DNA from: Loigolactobacillus bifermentans DSM 20003
Lineage (GTDB): Bacteria; Bacillota; Bacilli; Lactobacillales; Lactobacillaceae
Reading direction: 5' to 3'
Assembly: GCF_001434575.1 (NCBI RefSeq)
Contig: NZ_AZDA01000092.1
Location: 1-64,000 of the forward strand
Length of the DNA: 64,000 nucleotides
Positions 9,127 to 17,264 of this stretch are shown here, piece by piece. The notes below the pieces were generated by a model. The model was given only the letters and a program-made list of their open reading frames with translations, was not told the DNA's origin and did not search any database. A program made the position numbers and the translations under genes. Within the stretch, counting starts at the first letter, position 1; each line of letters begins with the position of its first letter.

Positions 9127-11367
9127 ATGCTATGTCAAAACTGTCATAAAAACGAAGCAACCATTCATTTATATACCAACGTGAATGGTTCCCGGCAGCA
9201 AATCGACCTTTGTCAAAATTGCTATCAATTGTTAAAACAACAGCAAGGACAACCAAGTAATGGTGGTCGACCTACCAATGCGAGTGTGGATCCATTTGGC
9301 TTTGGTAACCTTGATGAAATTTTCCGCGCCATGGGCCAAGGAACACCACCTGATAACGGTCAAATGAATTTTGAACAAGGCCCACAAACACAAATGGGCA
9401 GCGGCAACGGTCGTGGTGGTCGTAACAATGGTGGCAAAGGCTTGTTAGCACAATTTGGGATCAATTTAACCAATTTGGCAAAACAAGGCAAAGTCGACCC
9501 TGTCATTGGACGGGACAAAGAAATCTCACGTGTGATCGAGATTCTAAACCGTCGGACTAAGAACAACCCTGTTTTGATTGGTGAAGCCGGTGTTGGTAAA
9601 ACAGCCGTTGTTGAAGGATTAGCACAAAAAATTGTAGCCGGTGAAGTACCTGCTAAATTACAAGATAAAGAAGTCATTCGCTTAGACGTTGTTTCCTTGG
9701 TTCAAGGAACTGGTATTCGTGGCCAGTTTGAACAACGGATGCAACAATTAATGGATGAAGTTCGTAAAAATGAACATGTGATTCTATTTATTGACGAAAT
9801 TCATGAAATCATGGGTGCCGGAAACGCTGAAGGCGGGATGGACGCTGGGAACGTTTTGAAACCAGCCCTTGCTCGTGGTGATTTCCAATTATTAGGTGCA
9901 ACGACTTTAAATGAATATCGTAAGATTGAAAAGGATTCTGCGCTTGAACGGCGTTTCCAACCCGTTCGGGTGGACGAACCAACGGTTGCTGAAACAGTTC
10001 AGATCTTAAAAGGCTTGCAGAAGAAGTATGAAGACTATCATCACGTGACGTTTACAGACGACGCCATTGAAGCCGCTGCGACCCTTTCCAACCGCTACAT
10101 TCAAGACCGGTTCTTACCAGATAAAGCCATTGATTTGATCGATGAAGCGGGCTCTAAGAAGAACTTGACCATTGACACCGTTGATCCTAAAGTGATCAAA
10201 GAAAAAATGGATCAGGCTGAGGCACAGAAGCAACAAGCCTTGAAACAAGAAGATTATGAAAAGGCCGCTTATTACCGTGATCAACTGGAGAAATTGACCA
10301 AAATGAAAGACTCCGGTGCGGATGCCGAAAAGACACCGACTGTCACTGAAAAAGACTTGGAAAAGATTGTTGAAGAAAAAACCAACATCCCAGTTGGGGA
10401 TCTACGTTCTAAAGAACAACAACAATTAAAGACTTTGGCAACTGATTTGGATAGCCAAGTCATTGGTCAAACACAAGCTGTTGATAAAGTGGCACGGGCG
10501 ATTCGCCGCAATCGGATCGGGTTTAATAAGTCCGGCCGACCAATTGGTTCCTTCCTATTTGTAGGCCCAACTGGTGTTGGGAAAACAGAATTAGCGAAGC
10601 AATTAGCAAAAGAGCTTTTCGGTTCTGAGGAAGCGATGATTCGCTTTGATATGAGTGAATACATGGAGAAACACTCAGTGTCTAAATTGATCGGTTCGCC
10701 TCCTGGCTATGTTGGCTATGAAGAAGCCGGCCAATTAACTGAAAAAGTGCGCCGGAATCCTTATAGTTTAGTCTTATTAGACGAAGTTGAAAAGGCCCAT
10801 CCTGATGTCATGCATATGTTCTTGCAGATCTTAGATGATGGTCGTTTAACCGATGCTCAAGGCCGAACTGTTAGCTTCAAAGACACCATTATTATTATGA
10901 CGTCTAACGCTGGCCAAGGTGACGCCGAAGCCAATGTTGGGTTTGGGGCCGCTGCTAGTGGTAATACCCATTCCATTTTGGATCAGTTATCCAACTACTT
11001 TAAACCAGAATTCTTAAACCGTTTCGACGATATTGTTGAATTCAATAGCTTAACCAAGGATAATTTGTTGAAGATCGTGGACTTAATGTTAAACGATGTC
11101 AACAAGATGATTGCTGACCAAAACTTAACGATTGCTGTTACGAAAGCGGCTCGGGAAAAATTAGTTGAATTAGGCTTTAATCCTGCGATGGGCGCACGGC
11201 CATTACGGCGTGTGATCCAAGAGCAAATCGAAGATCGCGTGGCAGACTTCTACTTGGATCATCCTGATGTTCAGGATTTACAAGCAGACGTGCTCAAAGA
11301 TCAAATCGTCATTGGTGCAAAACCAAAAGCTGCGCCAACAGAAACCAAACCTGAACCAACTAAATAG
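9127..11367 (+). CDS. clpE: ATP-dependent Clp protease ATPase subunit ClpE
   Basis: A class I Clp ATPase that unfolds proteins for the ClpP protease. Order of parts: an N-terminal four-Cys zinc finger (CQNCHKNEA, then CQNC), diagnostic of ClpE; AAA-1 with [13 protein letters not shown] near residue 152; a UVR-type coiled coil near 367-390 ([18 protein letters not shown]); AAA-2 with [13 protein letters not shown] near residue 480; and the C-terminal D2-small domain. The 746-residue length fits ClpE. Expression should be controlled by CtsR through the box upstream. The ribosome binding site (AAAGG) is rather far, 13 bases, from the ATG. Confidence 0.96.
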   Translation: MLCQNCHKNEATIHLYTNVNGSRQQIDLCQNCYQLLKQQQGQPSNGGRPTNASVDPFGFGNLDEIFRAMGQGTPPDNGQMNFEQGPQTQMGSGNGRGGRNNGGKGLLAQFGINLTNLAKQGKVDPVIGRDKEISRVIEILNRRTKNNPVLIGEAGVGKTAVVEGLAQKIVAGEVPAKLQDKEVIRLDVVSLVQGTGIRGQFEQRMQQLMDEVRKNEHVILFIDEIHEIMGAGNAEGGMDAGNVLKPALARGDFQLLGATTLNEYRKIEKDSALERRFQPVRVDEPTVAETVQILKGLQKKYEDYHHVTFTDDAIEAAATLSNRYIQDRFLPDKAIDLIDEAGSKKNLTIDTVDPKVIKEKMDQAEAQKQQALKQEDYEKAAYYRDQLEKLTKMKDSGADAEKTPTVTEKDLEKIVEEKTNIPVGDLRSKEQQQLKTLATDLDSQVIGQTQAVDKVARAIRRNRIGFNKSGRPIGSFLFVGPTGVGKTELAKQLAKELFGSEEAMIRFDMSEYMEKHSVSKLIGSPPGYVGYEEAGQLTEKVRRNPYSLVLLDEVEKAHPDVMHMFLQILDDGRLTDAQGRTVSFKDTIIIMTSNAGQGDAEANVGFGAAASGNTHSILDQLSNYFKPEFLNRFDDIVEFNSLTKDNLLKIVDLMLNDVNKMIADQNLTIAVTKAAREKLVELGFNPAMGARPLRRVIQEQIEDRVADFYLDHPDVQDLQADVLKDQIVIGAKPKAAPTETKPEPTK

Positions 11368-11374
11368 CATTTTA

Positions 11375-11403
11375 AGATGAGGCTGATTGCCTCATCTTTT
11401 TTT
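11375..11403 (+). terminator. clpE terminator
   Basis: A perfect 8-bp stem (GATGAGGC/GCCTCATC), 5-base loop and seven T residues directly after clpE. Confidence 0.9.
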
Positions 11404-11416
11404 GTGTTTTTAGAGT

Positions 11417-11452
11417 AAAGCGCTACCATCTTGACAGCGCTTTTACTATAAT
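11417..11452 (+). promoter_or_regulatory. inverted repeat and -10 element before the DUF1827 gene
   Basis: AAAGCGCT (11417-11424) and AGCGCTTT (11436-11443) form a perfect inverted repeat, followed by TATAAT at 11447-11452. TTGACA is present at 11431 but only 10 bases from the -10, so it is not a normal -35. TGACAGCGCTTTTA within the repeat matches the cre consensus at all but two fixed positions, so CcpA control is possible. Confidence 0.4.
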
Positions 11453-11503
11453 GAAGATAGTGAAACGAGAAACAAGCATTCTTTTCAGAAGGGAATTGAT
11501 TTT

Positions 11504-11797
11504 ATGCAATTAACCAATACAACCGACCGCTATCAAAGCTTTATTCAAAATATGGCTACCGCAACTGCTGCTAAAACCATCACGACTTATCAACTTGATG
11601 CCATCAATGTGGTGTTTACCGAAACACCGACACAAAAAGAAGTCCTATTGATCAGTCAAACCCAAAACATCGCGCCTGAAGTCATTGACTTTGTTTTGGC
11701 TGAATTATGCCATACTACTCGAGAAAACTGTGATCTGGTGTTAACGGAACGTTTGGCTGAAATTGTCACGCCGAGTGTCAACCGTGTCGCTTCTTAA
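11504..11797 (+). CDS. DUF1827 family protein; prophage insertion target
   Basis: A 97-residue cytoplasmic protein (MQLTNTTDRYQSFIQNM start, GAAGGG ribosome binding site) that I recognise as the DUF1827 family of lactic acid bacteria, function unknown. Its stop codon lies inside the phage core site (11793-11813), so the coding sequence is left complete by integration; only the 3' flank is changed. In the uninfected chromosome it would be followed by the gene now at 54446. Confidence 0.8.
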   Translation: MQLTNTTDRYQSFIQNMATATAAKTITTYQLDAINVVFTETPTQKEVLLISQTQNIAPEVIDFVLAELCHTTRENCDLVLTERLAEIVTPSVNRVAS

Positions 11798-11813
11798 TTG
11801 CACTTTAAGCTTT
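11793..11813 (+). repeat. attL core
   Basis: 21 bases identical to 54368-54388, containing TTAATTGCACTTTAAGCT. It covers the stop codon of the DUF1827 gene, which is therefore unchanged by insertion. Confidence 0.9.
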
Positions 11814-11856
11814 GAACACGCTCAAATGCCGACATACCAAGATAACTAGAAAAAAT

Positions 11857-11877
11857 TCCGCCATTTTTCCGCCATTG
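11857..11877 (+). repeat. integrase arm-type sites, left arm (two copies)
   Basis: TCCGCCATTT at 11857 and TCCGCCATTG at 11868, spaced 11 bases start to start. The same decamer occurs three times beside attR. On the excised circle both groups flank the core, as arm sites of tyrosine integrases do. Confidence 0.7.
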
Positions 11878-11920
11878 ACATCTGGGCTAGGTCTTTTTTA
11901 GAAGAAAAAGCACACATATA

Positions 11921-11947
11921 AAAAGGCTACCACAATTGTGCGGTAGT
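11921..11947 (-). terminator. probable terminator of the attL-proximal leftward genes
   Basis: On the minus strand a CTACC/GGTAG stem with a bulged inner part is followed by a TTTTTAT run. It would stop transcripts of the accessory cassette before they enter the host DUF1827 region. Confidence 0.5.
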
Positions 11948-12012
11948 CTCTTTATATATTACTTACTGATTGGATGAGCCTCAGGCATCCAAAATGTACT
12001 TGAGGCTTCTTA

Positions 12013-12120
12013 TCAAACGCCAGAGTGCATCTTGATGTTGATAAGAATCACAGCGAATAGGACACCGAGACTTGACACAGTCATCAGTGCAAAAATTAGT
12101 AATTTATAAAAAAACAACAT
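12013..12120 (-). CDS. 35-residue hydrophobic peptide (possible toxin or phage membrane peptide)
   Basis: A 35-residue peptide with one membrane segment (LLIFALMTVSSLGVLFAVIL) and a short polar tail IKMHSGV. A nearly perfect AGGAGG stands 7 bases before the ATG. A TATAAT box at 12198-12203 (minus strand) and a leader of roughly 70 bases with a small GCCT/AGGC hairpin precede it. TTCTTATCAA and TTGATAAGAA form an inverted repeat around its 3' end. Size and topology recall type I toxins or holin-like peptides, but I see no Fst/Ldr signature and no proven antisense RNA. Function unknown. Confidence 0.6.
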   Translation of the reverse strand: MLFFYKLLIFALMTVSSLGVLFAVILINIKMHSGV

Positions 12121-12277
12121 AGTATCGCCTCCTACAAGCACAATGCTACTACAGGTGCATCGAAATCGCCTAAAAACTAAACAGGCAGGTCTCTACCATT
12201 ATATGAGTTATATTTAGATGGTATTGGATTAAAAAAGCGATCAAAATCAATAATTGTGTTTTTATTATAAACTTAGC

Positions 12278-13366
12278 CTACTTCACTAATTTAAGCTCGG
12301 AATCCTTTTTTCTACCAATAATATGATAAACATAATCTATTAATTCTTCCGAATTAGTGGCCTTATACTCTAATGCACTCCTCAAGAAGGACGGTTGCTC
12401 AACTTCAATTGAATCATCATAAGGTTCAGAAACACGCCAACCCTTTCTCGCAATAGTTTGTCTTAAAAACAACGCTTGCTGATCAGTTATTAAACCAATC
12501 TGACATCCACGATAAATCATCGCTTGTATAGAAACTTTCCAATGACGTTTTAGGCTCACCAGATATTCCATGTTCGTTGCGGCCATATCCATTGCTAATC
12601 CTTCCGCTGGCATCAATAACGCTCCTGCAAAATGATTTGCCTCCGCCTCAATAAACTTATGGTTAGCCTTTTTTGATACTTCTGATTGAGGATAATGTGA
12701 ATGTAATAATATATGTCCTAATTCATGAGCTAAATCAAATCGAATTCTAACACTAGGCCTTCTTGAAGTATTAACAGTGATATAGAAATGATTATCTAGT
12801 TGATCGGTTAATGCATCAATATGCTCTGATGATAAATCAGAAAACTGAACCCGTATTCCCAGTCGCTCCACGAGTAAAGTCACATTTCTAATAGGCCCTA
12901 CACCAAATTTAAAATGCTTTCGAACACTGGTTGCCATATCTTCAATATATTGTTCATCTAACATTTCAACATGATTACTTTTGTTGGCAAAATCAGGCAG
13001 TTGACCATGCCCAACTCTTAATTCAGTACTAAGTAACTGATCAACAATAGAAAACCACTTGGTTTGCCTTTCTGCCTGAACATATTTTTTCTTAGGAACT
13101 TTTTGTAACTTCCGATAAAAAGTCGCCCCTGTATTTTCAGGAATACTAACGTCGTTTAGAAAAAAAGTATGTTCCACATTAAAAAAGTTTGCTAATCTAA
13201 TAATCTGTTCAAAGTTAGGACGCCTGTCACCATGCTCAAACTGAGAGATGTACTGAACACTCAAAAAAGTACTTTCTGCTACTTGTTTTAGAGTTACATC
13301 ATTCAATTCCCTTAAATATAATAACTTTTTAGGGTTAAATCCCCTAGACATGGATATAACTGCCAT
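12278..13366 (-). CDS. XRE regulator fused to ImmA/IrrE (M78) metallopeptidase
   Basis: A 362-residue protein: an N-terminal XRE helix-turn-helix (residues about 10-65, with LKQVAESTFLSVQYISQFEHG), a linker, then an ImmA/IrrE zinc-peptidase domain with the intact motif AHELGHILLH near residue 212 and the downstream EAEANHFAGALLMP. Family members cleave or derepress partner regulators. The ATG has AAGGATGA 6-8 bases away and lies 12 bases after the stop of the 232-residue gene, so the two form an operon with its own promoter. The position beside attL, outside the lytic gene order, is typical of lysogenic-conversion cargo. The pair resembles regulator/toxin-type defence modules; that role is inferred. 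Confidence 0.8.
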   Translation of the reverse strand: MAVISMSRGFNPKKLLYLRELNDVTLKQVAESTFLSVQYISQFEHGDRRPNFEQIIRLANFFNVEHTFFLNDVSIPENTGATFYRKLQKVPKKKYVQAERQTKWFSIVDQLLSTELRVGHGQLPDFANKSNHVEMLDEQYIEDMATSVRKHFKFGVGPIRNVTLLVERLGIRVQFSDLSSEHIDALTDQLDNHFYITVNTSRRPSVRIRFDLAHELGHILLHSHYPQSEVSKKANHKFIEAEANHFAGALLMPAEGLAMDMAATNMEYLVSLKRHWKVSIQAMIYRGCQIGLITDQQALFLRQTIARKGWRVSEPYDDSIEVEQPSFLRSALEYKATNSEELIDYVYHIIGRKKDSELKLVK

Positions 13367-13378
13367 AAATGATCATCC

Positions 13379-14077
13379 TTACTTATGTTCTTCCATGAAG
13401 TCCTGGAAATCCGAAAGATTAAAATTACGTAAATCCTCAGCCGCTGTCCGTGTATCATCTGCCTCCGATTTAGGAAGCAATTGAATTTGTCCCAATAACG
13501 ATAATTGACCTAACCATCCATTTTGAGCAGCAGGTTTACCAACAACTGCAAATAGGGGCGTTTCCGAACGATAGCCATGATTTATTTCACAGTAATAAGC
13601 AAAATCTGGTTCCACAATAAATTGATGTGTATCATCATTTGGAAATAAATTCAATGAAGACTGAAATGGTAAATCTAGTTCCTCACGAAATTTTGCATGC
13701 CTACTTCTTTTCCCGGCACAACTGGTTTGATTAACCGTAAAAATGCATTTTCCATCTAACGACTTCAACTTTAAGTACTTCAATGCGATATTATTTGTCT
13801 GTTCAAGACTCCACTTTAGCGGAATTAACTGTTTATTGCAAGCTTGCATTAAAGCATATTCCACTGCCATATTTTTAATTTCTGGAATGAGTTTACTAGC
13901 TCGTTCCATTTTCAAAAATAAAGGTATTTTACTGCTCTGCATAAAGTCATTACAGCTTTGATAACCTACCTGAATAACATTACCTAAAATAACACGCTGT
14001 ACCATCGAAAATTCTTTCATCAACAATTGTTGCGCCGAAACTTTTTGAATTGTGAATGTTTCATCTGATTCCATCAT
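13379..14077 (-). CDS. protein of unknown function, partner of the XRE-ImmA/IrrE gene
   Basis: A 232-residue soluble protein that I do not recognise. The N-terminal 120 residues look largely helical (QQLLMKEFSMVQRVILGNVIQ). The C-terminal half is strand-rich, with PDFAYYCEINHGYRSETPLFAVVGKPA, and ends in an acidic tail. No membrane segment, nuclease or kinase motif is visible. It is the first gene of a two-gene unit with the XRE-ImmA/IrrE protein, behind its own promoter. The pairing suggests that one member is the effector and the other its controller; which is which cannot be read from the sequence. Confidence 0.65.
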   Translation of the reverse strand: MMESDETFTIQKVSAQQLLMKEFSMVQRVILGNVIQVGYQSCNDFMQSSKIPLFLKMERASKLIPEIKNMAVEYALMQACNKQLIPLKWSLEQTNNIALKYLKLKSLDGKCIFTVNQTSCAGKRSRHAKFREELDLPFQSSLNLFPNDDTHQFIVEPDFAYYCEINHGYRSETPLFAVVGKPAAQNGWLGQLSLLGQIQLLPKSEADDTRTAAEDLRNFNLSDFQDFMEEHK

Positions 14078-14107
14078 TAATCATTCCGTTCTTTATTAGT
14101 TTCCTAT

Positions 14108-14136
14108 ATATTACAACTTTTATACGGTTTTTTCAA
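14108..14136 (-). promoter_or_regulatory. promoter of the accessory cassette
   Basis: TTGAAA and TAATAT on the minus strand, separated by 17 bases. Two exact copies of GTGCAATA with a 9-base period (14143-14150 and 14152-14159) lie just upstream of the -35 and could bind the cassette's XRE protein. An independent promoter fits expression from the lysogen. Confidence 0.55.
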
Positions 14137-14210
14137 CAAATTGTGCAATACGTGCAATAATAGTTATTTTAACTAATTTTATTAATTGATTTAATCATTA
14201 AAAGGCGAAC

Positions 14211-14247
14211 AAAAAAAGCGCCCGCACCTCATCAGAGATACGAGCGT
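14211..14247 (-). terminator. late operon terminator after the endolysin gene
   Basis: On the minus strand CGCTCG pairs with CGGGCG and is followed by seven T residues. It ends the leftward structural/lysis transcript and separates it from the accessory cassette. Confidence 0.7.
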
Positions 14248-14264
14248 CATTTGAAGCTATACTA

Positions 14265-15206
14265 TTAAATTTCAGAGAAAAGCCCCCAGGATGATGTGCG
14301 TTTGACACCGTTACTAGTGCCACTGGCTAGATAGCCGTACTTACCATTGCCACGCGGCTGACGCAACCAGACATACCCATTGTGATGGCTAAACGCGTCG
14401 TACTCAATTGTTGAGCCCGATTTAAGCGTAGCAATCAATGAGGACGTTGTTTTTGCACCATAACGCAGGTTGATATCTTGTGCCAGCTTGAATTTACCTT
14501 TTTCGTTGTACCAGGTATCACCCAGTGCGTCCTTCCAGCCCTTGGCAACTGTTTCCTTTTTGGAAATAGTTGGTTTAGCTGCCGGTTTCGGTACTGGTTT
14601 AGCAGCGGCCTTTTTGCCAGGATTAGCAATTTTCTTCCAACCAGCTGCATCAACAGCGGCAATTTCACGATCCAATACACCGCCAGATGATGTAAATTGC
14701 CATAAAGTGTATGACTTCCATGGACTGATATTGTAATTAAATCCAGGAACGTTCCAATTGGCACGATTATCAGGATAGCCGGCGAACCATAGCCCACATT
14801 TAGCTGCTAATCTTGTATTTTGATCGACGCCCTCGTCTCCGGTATACAGCAATGGCCATACGCCAGTTAAGTCGTGAATTCTGCTCATAAACCGTTCACA
14901 CCAAGTTGTGCTTCCCCATGCAGAATTTTGGAACTCCTCCCAGTCTAGACACGGAACAGCCTCATAGAAGTAGTTCTTAGCATTTGCGTAAAAATAATTA
15001 GCTTCAGCAACAGGATCGCCACCGCCGGCGTAATGGTAAAAACCTAATAGCCGTTTCTTCGATTTAGCTAATTGATACTGTGGATCGCCATCAGGATTGA
15101 CATAGCCGGTTCCTTGAGAGACTTTAACAATTACACCATCTACGCCATCCATCCCGGCAGTTGCGATGGAATTGTTTGATGACACATCAATGAATTTTAA
15201 ACCCAT
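14265..15206 (-). CDS. endolysin: GH25 muramidase with C-terminal SH3-type wall-binding domain
   Basis: A 313-residue peptidoglycan hydrolase that lyses the host at the end of infection. Residues 1-190 form a GH25 lysozyme-like barrel with the acidic active-site residues in FIDVSSNN (Asp7) and CLDWEEF. A Lys/Pro/Ala-rich linker (about 197-215) leads to an SH3b-type domain of about 90 residues that should bind the cell wall. There is no signal peptide, so export depends on the holin encoded just upstream, whose stop overlaps this start. Length and layout are standard for Lactobacillus phage lysins. Confidence 0.92.
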   Translation of the reverse strand: MGLKFIDVSSNNSIATAGMDGVDGVIVKVSQGTGYVNPDGDPQYQLAKSKKRLLGFYHYAGGGDPVAEANYFYANAKNYFYEAVPCLDWEEFQNSAWGSTTWCERFMSRIHDLTGVWPLLYTGDEGVDQNTRLAAKCGLWFAGYPDNRANWNVPGFNYNISPWKSYTLWQFTSSGGVLDREIAAVDAAGWKKIANPGKKAAAKPVPKPAAKPTISKKETVAKGWKDALGDTWYNEKGKFKLAQDINLRYGAKTTSSLIATLKSGSTIEYDAFSHHNGYVWLRQPRGNGKYGYLASGTSNGVKRTSSWGLFSEI

Positions 15207-15433
15207 TATTTTGCCCCCTTATCTGTAATACCAGTTGTTGTTGGATCAGCAATAATACCTAGAATCACCAACACGCCGAATACCGCATTAATGATGCCCA
15301 AAAGTTGTTTGCTCAAAATAACAATATCAAGCTTATACCCAAACGGCACCGCGATAACTTGCAACAACAACAGCACTGCTGGCACTAATGCTACCCAAAA
15401 CGTTTTGTTTTTGACTCGTGCTTTCCAATCCAT
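15206..15433 (-). CDS. phage holin, phi LC3 type
   Basis: A 75-residue membrane protein with two hydrophobic segments (FWVALVPAVLLLLQVIAVPFG and LGIINAVFGVLVILGII) joined by a short turn and ending in a charged tail. It matches the phi LC3 holin family. It forms the membrane lesions that release the endolysin. It overlaps the endolysin gene by one base and the upstream gene by one base, a compact lysis cassette. Confidence 0.9.
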   Translation of the reverse strand: MDWKARVKNKTFWVALVPAVLLLLQVIAVPFGYKLDIVILSKQLLGIINAVFGVLVILGIIADPTTTGITDKGAK

Positions 15434-15714
15434 TATTCAGCCTCCTTGTTCCGTTGATTAAACAATGTTTTAAATTTTTCATCGTGACGATCTAACAATC
15501 TATCGTGTGTTTCTAATCGCCTTTCATGTTCATCCAGTCTCTCATCAATGTGGGAGATGCGATCATCCTGATGCTTCAGCGTGTCAGTTAAATTCTTGAT
15601 GCTACGGACCATATCAGCCGTAGCAAGCTTAAACACAAATCCGATAAAAGCACCGGTGACTCCCGCCATCGTACAAAGAGAACCAATCTCTTGAAAGGTA
15701 TAGCCCAAAATCAT
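15433..15714 (-). CDS. small membrane protein with coiled coil, XhlA-like
   Basis: A protein with one N-terminal membrane segment (about residues 8-28) followed by a charged heptad region (DRISHIDERLDEHERRLETHDRL). This is the topology of XhlA/hemolysin-type phage proteins that act with holins. I take the ATG at 15714 as start (93 residues). A TTG four codons upstream would put the GAGGTG site almost on the start codon. Confidence 0.7.
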   Translation of the reverse strand: MILGYTFQEIGSLCTMAGVTGAFIGFVFKLATADMVRSIKNLTDTLKHQDDRISHIDERLDEHERRLETHDRLLDRHDEKFKTLFNQRNKEAE

Positions 15715-15747
15715 ATGTGGCCCCAATCACCTCATCTTCTTTCGTAC

Positions 15748-15777
15748 AAAATAAAAACACTCCGCTAAGAGTGCTTA
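15748..15777 (-). terminator. internal hairpin with T run in the late operon
   Basis: On the minus strand CACTC/GAGTG with a 6-base loop is followed by TTTTTATTTT. It overlaps the 3' end of a decayed gene and may be a partial terminator before the lysis genes. Confidence 0.5.
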
Positions 15778-16146
15778 TCAATAGTATTCTGTTTTATCCA
15801 AGTTTCACGAATTAAAATCGTACTACCGTTTAATATTTTTCTATTGTTTATAAAACTAATTTTGCCATCTTCAACACTTACCGTTACCCATTCATTTGAT
15901 GTTTGAACAAAAGCTGGATAGATTCCATTTATATCAAAATCGTTCAAATTATTAGGTATGATGGCAAAATCTCCAAAAATTAAACGATCTTCATTAGTAA
16001 CTATTTCAATGTTCAATTTCAAAATTGAAAGTTCTACAAAATTATATTGTAATACGCTACATAATGTTTTTCCCAACCATTCACGAAAACAGTTGGAATA
16101 TCAGTTATTTTTGCTTTTAGTTCATTAACTTTAAATTGAAACTCAT
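15765..16146 (-). pseudogene. frameshifted remnant of a phage protein of unknown function
   Basis: The 3' part is an open frame of 103 codons that begins with a TTG lacking a ribosome binding site. Just upstream, another frame reads smoothly through VNELKAKITDIPTVFVNGW and then stops, at the point where the downstream frame continues with FVELSILKLNIEI. The natural reading is one gene split by a frameshift. A further shift seems needed to reach the ATG at 16146. Domain unknown. A sequencing error could give the same picture. Confidence 0.55.
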
Positions 16147-16154
16147 TTTATATC

Positions 16155-16235
16155 TTAAACAAGAAATAAAACAGCTAAAACTAAAAACCCCATCGCAAAA
16201 AAGAAAATACTGAAAATTTTCCAAAACGCACCCAT
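16155..16235 (-). CDS. 26-residue hydrophobic peptide
   Basis: The reading frame starts MGAFWKIF and is almost wholly hydrophobic through FFFAMGFLVLAVLFLV. A GGAGTG site stands at good spacing before the ATG, just after the XkdX-like gene. Too short for family assignment; it may be a membrane peptide of the lysis region. Confidence 0.45.
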   Translation of the reverse strand: MGAFWKIFSIFFFAMGFLVLAVLFLV

Positions 16236-16251
16236 TGATTACACTCCCTTA

Positions 16252-16383
16252 CTATGCACTGTAAACGCCACCCGTTAGATCTTGGAAATCAGCAGTAGTA
16301 ATATAACCCGCCTGAACAAACACCTTTAAATTGTCGTTTGTGTAAAGCCCTAATTTGTAATAGTTTTTAACCATATCTGCCAT
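16252..16383 (-). CDS. XkdX family protein
   Basis: A 43-residue protein with the typical XkdX pattern: NYYKLGLYTNDNLKVFVQAGYIT, then an acidic DF motif. XkdX-like proteins are tiny, common near the tail-fibre and baseplate genes of Gram-positive phages, and of unknown role. Its ATG overlaps the stop of the preceding 124-residue gene (TAATG). Confidence 0.75.
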   Translation of the reverse strand: MADMVKNYYKLGLYTNDNLKVFVQAGYITTADFQDLTGGVYSA

Positions 16384-16757
16384 TATTTTGTACCTCCATT
16401 AATTTGTGATGTTGCGGTGGCTAGTAGTAATTGAGCGTTAGCTTTGTCTTGATCAGTTTTATTTTGCGCCACTACCAAGGCTAATTGGGCTAGCGCCTGC
16501 TGGTCTGCACTTGGTTTTGGAGCCTCTTCTGGGTGTGCCTTGATATAAGCCTCGTAGTCAGCTTTTTGTTGTGTTTCCCAGTCAGCTTGCGGCGTTCCTA
16601 CCCAAGTGCCGTTAGAAAACTTGATCGGTTGATACAACCCATCAGTTGGCTGTAACGTAGTTTCGCCTTCTTGTACTTGGTATCCATCATCTACCAACTT
16701 AGACCCAGTAAATACGAATGTGCTTGGATCATACATATATACTGCTGTTTGTGTCAT
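16383..16757 (-). CDS. baseplate-region protein, tail-fibre accessory type
   Basis: A 124-residue protein: a strand-rich N-terminal half (YMYDPSTFVFTGSK, then PTDGLYQPIKFSNGTW), followed by a helical Ala/Gln-rich C-terminus. Such proteins sit immediately before XkdX in many Lactobacillus and Lactococcus phages. Precise role unknown. AAGAAGG ribosome binding site, ATG start. Confidence 0.6.
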   Translation of the reverse strand: MTQTAVYMYDPSTFVFTGSKLVDDGYQVQEGETTLQPTDGLYQPIKFSNGTWVGTPQADWETQQKADYEAYIKAHPEEAPKPSADQQALAQLALVVAQNKTDQDKANAQLLLATATSQINGGTK

Positions 16758-16775
16758 TTTTTTACTACCTTCTTT

Positions 16776-17231
16776 CTAAAGTTTGGTGCAAATGTAAGCT
16801 GAATCCAAATAAACATTATCTGACATGCTTGCTGGTGCCCCCATTGGCCACACTGACAGCGAACCATCCGATGCAAAATCAACACGAATAGCCACGTTAG
16901 AGCCGCCAAATGTCCACCGCCCGAGAACTGATCCAACATAATAATTAACATCATCAATAAAATTTGTCATATTTGTCGGGAGCTTGCACACTGCCGTTGG
17001 TGTCGAGAAATTTTTAACGCCCTTGATATATCCTTTTAGCCAAAACATTACTACTGGCCCAAAGCTAAGCACCCTATACTCAACAGGATCAACAGCATCT
17101 TTTGTAAACCCATTTAAATACGTCACACCAGCCGATTGCCAACCGGTATCTGTGATAATGTTATCTGCCATAAAATTATTGATTGGTGTTTGCCAATCAG
17201 GTTGTCCTTTTACAATTTCGTATTTTGTCAT
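16776..17231 (-). CDS. tail-tip/baseplate protein, paralogue of its neighbour (copy 2)
   Basis: A 151-residue protein beginning MTKYEIVKGQPDWQTPINNF. It is clearly related to the gene just upstream: KGxPDWQxPIN, then a TGW or WSTTG stretch followed by YxNGF. The strand-rich composition suggests a jelly-roll-like carbohydrate-binding or decoration module at the tail tip. Start at the ATG at 17231 behind AAGGAG. Receptor binding is inferred from place and fold only. Confidence 0.6.
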   Translation of the reverse strand: MTKYEIVKGQPDWQTPINNFMADNIITDTGWQSAGVTYLNGFTKDAVDPVEYRVLSFGPVVMFWLKGYIKGVKNFSTPTAVCKLPTNMTNFIDDVNYYVGSVLGRWTFGGSNVAIRVDFASDGSLSVWPMGAPASMSDNVYLDSAYICTKL

Positions 17232-17264
17232 TTTTAGCACTCCTTAGTTAGGAATGCCAGATTG

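Noticed and set aside
11431-11452. TTGACA and TATAAT before the DUF1827 gene as a standard promoter
   Set aside because: The spacer is only 10 bases, too short for a normal sigma-A promoter; kept only as a -10 element with an inverted repeat.
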